From Caldilineales bacterium (GTDB lineage Bacteria; Chloroflexota; Anaerolineae; J102): 64,000 nt of DNA. Positions 60,749 to 64,000 of the stretch are shown here, piece by piece. The stretch spans positions 32,877 to 96,876 of the forward strand of contig JAGFJG010000090.1 in NCBI GenBank assembly GCA_024102915.1, written 5' to 3'. Below the pieces are notes generated by a model. The model was not told the origin of the DNA. It saw only the letters and a list, made by a program, of their open reading frames with translations, and searched no databases. The position numbers and the translations under genes are program-made. Numbering within the stretch: the first letter of the stretch is position 1; each line of letters begins with the position of its first letter.

Positions 60749-61147
60749 CTACGCTCCCTCGCTCCGGCAGATGAACTCGATCTCGTTGCCGTCCGGGTCA
60801 TCCACGTACATGGTACGGCTGGCCAATACCGGATGTTTGCCCTCGCGCGGCTCATAGCCAGCGGCGGCCAGGGGTGCGTGTTGGCCGTCGACTTCGTCCG
60901 GCGGCAGTTAGAAGGCCAGGTGGTGAAGTTGATTGCCCGACGGTTGGGTCATAATCTCTGGCGGCTTGGGCACGAGGACGATCATTTGCGGGATACCGGC
61001 ATTGCCCTCGCCAGCCTTTAGGAATACGTTTGGCATGTGCGGCGGCGAGATCACCTCCAGGCCCAAAAGGTCGCGATAAAAAGCCAATGCCGCAGTTTTG
61101 TTCGCCGTCCACAAGACGATTTCAGAGATGCCGATGATGTGTTTCAT
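60749..61147 (-). pseudogene. VOC/glyoxalase-family gene interrupted by one in-frame TAA
   Basis: Reading from ATG 61147, a VOC fold begins (ISEIVLWTANKTAALAFYRD, then LLGLEVISPPHMPNVFLKAG) and continues to QLHHLAF, where a TAA at 60908-60910 stops translation after 79 codons. The same frame then runs on for 52 more sense codons with perfect VOC sense (LPPDEVDGQHAPL, MYVDDPDGNEIEFICR), and ends at TAG 60749-60751, 3 bp before the methyltransferase start. The intact product would be 132 residues, normal for the family, with metal-site His and Glu present. A single base change (for example TAC to TAA) explains the break. A sequencing error is the main alternative. Confidence 0.85.
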
Positions 61148-61189
61148 GGTTTGCTCGTGTGAATTTGATTGGAAGAAGCGCGATGGAAG

Positions 61190-61222
61190 AGGTGACAGTC
61201 ACTTCCGAAGTGACTGTCACCT
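61190..61222. repeat. Perfect 15-bp hairpin, AAGTG(n5)CACCT type, copy 2
   Basis: AGGTGACAGTCACTT, a CCG spacer and AAGTGACTGTCACCT form a perfect stem. Same frame and spacer as 49798-49830 with different central bases. Lies between the ribokinase end and the VOC start. Confidence 0.85.
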
Positions 61223-61236
61223 GACCTACGATTTCA

Positions 61237-62151
61237 TCACTCCATTAACTTCATCACTTCTTCTCGGTATGGGATCGAGGGCTGTGCGCCCAGTTTCGTG
61301 GTGGCGAGAGCGCCGGCGGCGCTGCCCCAACGCACCGCCTCTTGCAAGCTTTTGCCTTCGGCCAGCGCCACGCTGAACCCGGCCACGAAGCTGTCCCCGG
61401 CGGCGGTGGTGTCCACGGGCGTGACGGGGAAGGCGGGAATACGGGTCATGCCCTCCGCCGTCGCCAGCAAAGCCCCGCGCCCGCCCAGGGTGAGGATCAC
61501 AGCCTGAGGGCCGGATTGCAGCAGCTTTGCCGCCGCCGCTTCGGCATCCGCATCCGAATTCACCTGCATGCTCGCCAGCAATGCGGTCTCGTGTTCGTTG
61601 GGGATGAGGATATCGACCAGGGTCAACAGGTGGGGCGGGGTGGGGCGGGCGGGAGCGGGGTTGAGGATGACTTTGACGCCGTGAGCGCGGGCCAGCGCCG
61701 CTGCATGGGTGACGGTTTCGATGGGGATTTCCAGTTGCAGCAACAGGGCGTCCGCCTCAGCAATCGCCGCACCGGCTGCATCCACATCATCCGCCGAGAC
61801 GCGGGCATTGGCGCCCGACGCCACGACGATACTGTTCTCGCCGGCATCATCCACCAGAATGAGGGCGACGCCGGTAGCCGCCTGCCCATCCCGCACCACA
61901 GTCGCATGTTGCACATCGCTGGCCGTCAGGTTAGCCAACAATTCTTCGCCAAACGCGTCTTGCCCCACCCGACCAACCATGTCCACCTGTGCACCCATGC
62001 GGGCAGCGGCGACGGCCTGATTCGCACCCTTGCCGCCGGGAGCGGTCAGGTATTCGTGGCCGATGATGGTCTCGCCCGGCAAGGGGATGCGCGGGGTGCG
62101 CGTGATCAAGTCCATATTCATACTGCCGACGACGACGATGCGGGCGCTCAT
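61237..62151 (-). CDS. rbsK: Ribokinase
   Basis: 304 aa, PfkB fold. N-terminal VVGSMNMDLITRTPRIPLPGE with the GG-switch motif LTAPGGKGANQAVAAARMG near 33-51. The C-terminal PfkB signature is TPVDTTAAGDSFVAGFSVAL (catalytic Asp and anion hole near 248-267). The sequence agrees with ribokinases along its length (LILVDDAGENSIVVASGAN, ILNPAPARP). It phosphorylates D-ribose (or a close pentose) to ribose-5-phosphate. Divergent from the LacI regulator; the two operators in the 301-bp gap could also control it. Confidence 0.93.
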   Translation of the reverse strand: MSARIVVVGSMNMDLITRTPRIPLPGETIIGHEYLTAPGGKGANQAVAAARMGAQVDMVGRVGQDAFGEELLANLTASDVQHATVVRDGQAATGVALILVDDAGENSIVVASGANARVSADDVDAAGAAIAEADALLLQLEIPIETVTHAAALARAHGVKVILNPAPARPTPPHLLTLVDILIPNEHETALLASMQVNSDADAEAAAAKLLQSGPQAVILTLGGRGALLATAEGMTRIPAFPVTPVDTTAAGDSFVAGFSVALAEGKSLQEAVRWGSAAGALATTKLGAQPSIPYREEVMKLME

Positions 62152-62171
62152 GATTCACCTGGGTTTGTGAT

Positions 62172-62248
62172 TAGAAGTTGCAGGTTACAAGTTCAAGGTT
62201 CGATGTCCGCAGTTCAACTCCGAACTTTTTACTTCGAACGTCGAACGC
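62172..62248. repeat. Intergenic element, TTCAAAGTTC type, copy 2
   Basis: AGAAGTTGCAGGTTACAAG and GTTCAAGGTTCGATG on the left are opposed by AGTTCAACTCCGAAC and TTCGAACGTCGAACG on the right. GTTC/GAAC units recur at 7-9 bp. Occupies the ribokinase side of the divergent gap 62152-62452. Confidence 0.6.
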
Positions 62249-62295
62249 TGGCTTTCTATTGTGCGGGATTTCGGCCAAAAACCCAAGATTAGGGC

Positions 62296-62324
62296 TTGAC
62301 GGGTTGACGATATTCCACTACAAT
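62296..62324 (+). promoter_or_regulatory. Sigma-70-type promoter of the LacI gene
   Basis: TTGACG (62296-62301), a 17-bp spacer and TACAAT (62319-62324). The first operator starts inside the -10 box, so bound repressor would block RNA polymerase. Confidence 0.75.
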
Positions 62325-62338
62325 GAAAGCGCTTTCAT
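62323..62338. promoter_or_regulatory. LacI-type operator 1
   Basis: ATGAAAGCGCTTTCAT is a perfect 16-bp palindrome with the central CG of LacI-family operators, and overlaps the -10 element and start point of the regulator promoter. It is identical to operator 2. Confidence 0.88.
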
Positions 62339-62420
62339 CAATTGAACTATTACGCAGGGCCGCCAACTTTAAGATTGTGGATTCAGGTGTGTTGATCGGC
62401 GGCTATTTTCATTATCGGTA

Positions 62421-62436
62421 ATGAAAGCGCTTTCAT
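62421..62436. promoter_or_regulatory. LacI-type operator 2
   Basis: A second exact copy of ATGAAAGCGCTTTCAT, 98 bp from the first (about nine helical turns) and 16 bp before the regulator start. Spacing suits DNA looping by a repressor tetramer or dimer pair. Confidence 0.88.
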
Positions 62437-62452
62437 CTAATCGCTCGCAACG

Positions 62453-63523
62453 ATGCGCAAAGGCAAGTCCCGTCCCACCATTTCAGATGTCGCCCGCGAG
62501 GCTGGCGTTTCCATCTCCACTGTCAGCCGTGTCATGAACGGCACGGCCCCGGTGGCGGATGAAACCATGCAGCGCGTGCTTGACGCGGTAGCGGCTCTGA
62601 ATTACACGCCCCAGGCAGCCGCACGCACTCTGGCAGGGCGCAGAACTCAAACCATCGGTTTGCTTTTGCCGGAGATCAGCGGCGGTTTTTTTGTGCCGAT
62701 GCTGCGTGGAGTGGAGGCGACGGTGCGGGCGGCGGGCTATGACCTGTTGATCTATGCCACGGCGCACGCACACAGCGGTTATGAACCCGCTTTCAAACCT
62801 CTGGGCGAGCACAACACCGATGGTTTGCTTGTTTTCGCCGGTCGGTTGGACGATGCCGAGATCGCCCGTTTGTACTCCCAGGATTTTCCTTTGGTTTTGC
62901 TGCATCGAAACCCGCCCACAGGCCTGGCTATCCCATACGTCACCTTTGAGAACAAAGCTGGGGCGACGAAAGCGGTCGAGCATCTGATCACGAACCATGG
63001 CCGCAGCCGCATCCTCTATCTGGCCGGACCCAGGGGGAATGAGGATTCCGCCTGGCGCCTGGCGGGCTACCGCCAGGCATTGAAAAATCACGGACTGGCC
63101 TTTGATTCGGATCTGGTCGTGCAGGCCGATTTTGATGAAGCCTGCGCCCACCGGGTCGTCGCCGATTTGCTGGCGAACGGCGTCAGATTCGATGCCATTT
63201 TCGCCGGGGATGATGAGTCGGCGATGGGCGCATTGCTGGCCCTGCGCGAGACGGGAAAGCGCGTGCCCGATGACGTCAGCCTGATTGGTTTCGATGATAT
63301 TTTGGCGGCGCGGCACATCGCCCCGCCCCTGACCACTGTACGAGCGCCCATCGAGCAGGCGGGAGCAGAGGCGACGAGACAGCTTCTCAATGTAATCGAA
63401 GGCAACGACGTCACTCTCAAAACGCTGCTCCCCACCGAACTCATCGTACGGGCGTCTTGCGGATGCCCCCATACCCAGACACACATCGATAACCCCGTTG
63501 CAGTAACCGCCATCGCGGCCTGA
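62453..63523 (+). CDS. LacI-family transcriptional repressor
   Basis: 356 aa from ATG 62453. The N-terminal HTH is PTISDVAREAGVSISTVSRVMNG (8-30), with the hinge LNYTPQAAARTLAGRR near 49-64. The periplasmic-binding-like core (65-340) has IGLLLPEISGGFFVPMLRGVE, ILYLAGPRGNEDSAWRLAGYRQAL and FDAIFAGDDESAMGALLALRETG. It ends in the Cys-containing tail CGCPHTQTH. Two identical 16-bp palindromes in its own promoter region indicate autorepression. The ribokinase and the sugar-binding lipoprotein on either side suggest control of a sugar-uptake and catabolism regulon, with a sugar or sugar phosphate as inducer. Confidence 0.95.
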   Translation: MRKGKSRPTISDVAREAGVSISTVSRVMNGTAPVADETMQRVLDAVAALNYTPQAAARTLAGRRTQTIGLLLPEISGGFFVPMLRGVEATVRAAGYDLLIYATAHAHSGYEPAFKPLGEHNTDGLLVFAGRLDDAEIARLYSQDFPLVLLHRNPPTGLAIPYVTFENKAGATKAVEHLITNHGRSRILYLAGPRGNEDSAWRLAGYRQALKNHGLAFDSDLVVQADFDEACAHRVVADLLANGVRFDAIFAGDDESAMGALLALRETGKRVPDDVSLIGFDDILAARHIAPPLTTVRAPIEQAGAEATRQLLNVIEGNDVTLKTLLPTELIVRASCGCPHTQTHIDNPVAVTAIAA

Positions 63524-63651
63524 ACGAAACCGCACGGATATATCCCAGCCACACTCACCAACCAGGGAGGCGCAACAATAATAACTCAATCGACTGTTTA
63601 CGAATCACTGACTTTCATTTCTTTTCAATCACTCGACTCTGGAGAATGAAC

Positions 63652-64000
63652 ATGAGAAAGACCTATCTCTTATTGATCGCCCTGCTGGTGATGCTCGGCC
63701 TGGTGCTGGCTGCCTGTGGCGGCGGCGCGGCCGAACCCACGGCGGCGCCCGCGCCCACCGAAGCGCCCGCGGAAGAACCGACGGAAGCCCCAGCCGCAGA
63801 ACCAACTGAAGCTCCGGCGGAAGAACCTGCCATGGAAGCCACGGGTCTGACCGAGCTGGATGCAGCGATGGCGGGCGAGTATGCGGGCAGCGTGGTGACA
63901 TTGTTGGGCGTCATGGTGGATGAAGACGGCCAGAAGATGGAGATGGCGGTAGCGCCATTCGAGGAAGCGACCGGCATCGACGTGCAGTACACGGGCACGA
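63652..64000 (+). CDS. Sugar ABC transporter substrate-binding lipoprotein (3' partial)
   Basis: Starts at ATG 63652 with GGAG 9 bp upstream, and the frame is open to the window end (116 codons seen). The signal peptide ends in the lipobox LVLAACGGG. Residues 25-60 form an Ala/Pro/Glu/Thr-rich spacer (EEPTEAPAAEPTEAPAEE), common in Chloroflexota solute-binding proteins. The mature domain opens with SVVTLLGVMVDEDGQKMEMAVAPFEEATGIDVQYTG, the start of an SBP_bac_1-type domain (alpha-glucoside/oligosaccharide class). It lies 128 bp after the LacI gene without a copy of its operator in between. The permease genes should follow outside the window. Confidence 0.85.
   Translation, partial: MRKTYLLLIALLVMLGLVLAACGGGAAEPTAAPAPTEAPAEEPTEAPAAEPTEAPAEEPAMEATGLTELDAAMAGEYAGSVVTLLGVMVDEDGQKMEMAVAPFEEATGIDVQYTGT

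Noticed and set aside
60908..60910. Programmed recoding at the TAA of the VOC gene
   Set aside because: TAA is not used for selenocysteine or pyrrolysine and no recoding structure or slippery site is evident; simple mutation or error is more likely.

Overview
The window is about 58-60 % GC and looks like chromosomal DNA of a free-living, probably uncultured member of the Chloroflexota (Anaerolineae/Caldilineae type). That placement is an inference from the gene mix: a lipoprotein-type YidC beside RnpA/YidD/Jag, giant MalT-like LuxR regulators, GT39 membrane glycosyltransferases, carboxypeptidase-regulatory repeats, TPT-rich linkers, and A/P/E/T-rich linkers behind lipoboxes. No rRNA, tRNA, CRISPR array, prophage or transposase was seen.

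Layout. 1-4.3 kb: the 3' part of a large secreted glycosidase-like protein with six beta-sandwich repeats, then small hypothetical, DUF1801 and TPR genes. 4.2-9.3 kb (minus): a cell-surface glycan unit of SdpI-like protein, methyltransferase, DegT aminotransferase and GT39 glycosyltransferase. A second GT39 enzyme (9.4-11.5 kb) shares its C-terminal domain. 12.4-19.6 kb: a divergent redox module. One arm is a six-gene overlapping operon (acid/His-rich coiled-coil protein, proline-rich protein, ApbE, ferric-reductase-like membrane protein, response regulator, histidine kinase). The other arm is an octaheme cytochrome c. The 359-bp divergent region carries two Pho-box-like arrays with exact 11-bp spacing, one facing each arm. 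19.6-23.6 kb: an HDAC-like gene and the conserved rpmH-rnpA-yidD-yidC-jag cluster. 23.6-30.3 kb: exopolysaccharide-type genes (GT4, polyprenyl glycosylphosphotransferase, two GT2-type synthases) with an M20 hydrolase. 30.4-33.2 kb: proline dehydrogenase, an SDR and two DinB paralogues. 33.6-40 kb: membrane proteins and a minus-strand unit of HyuA, lysophospholipase-like hydrolase, methyltransferase and MFS exporter. 40.3-43.1 kb: a MalT-like LuxR regulator. 43.2-53.7 kb: a co-oriented run of about a dozen mostly envelope-associated genes, including two CPBP membrane proteases with altered EExxxR motifs. 53.7-64 kb: GT4, cytochrome P450, and a sugar-catabolic region with HAD phosphatase, 2-hydroxyacid dehydrogenase, FGGY kinase, O-methyltransferase, a VOC gene broken by one stop codon, ribokinase, a LacI regulator with two identical 16-bp operators, and the start of a sugar-binding lipoprotein.

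The other striking property lies between the genes. At least ten kinds of short inverted-repeat element occupy the intergenic spaces. Several are built from a motif iterated every 9-10 bp, and several supply the stop codon, sometimes with the last few residues, of the neighbouring gene.
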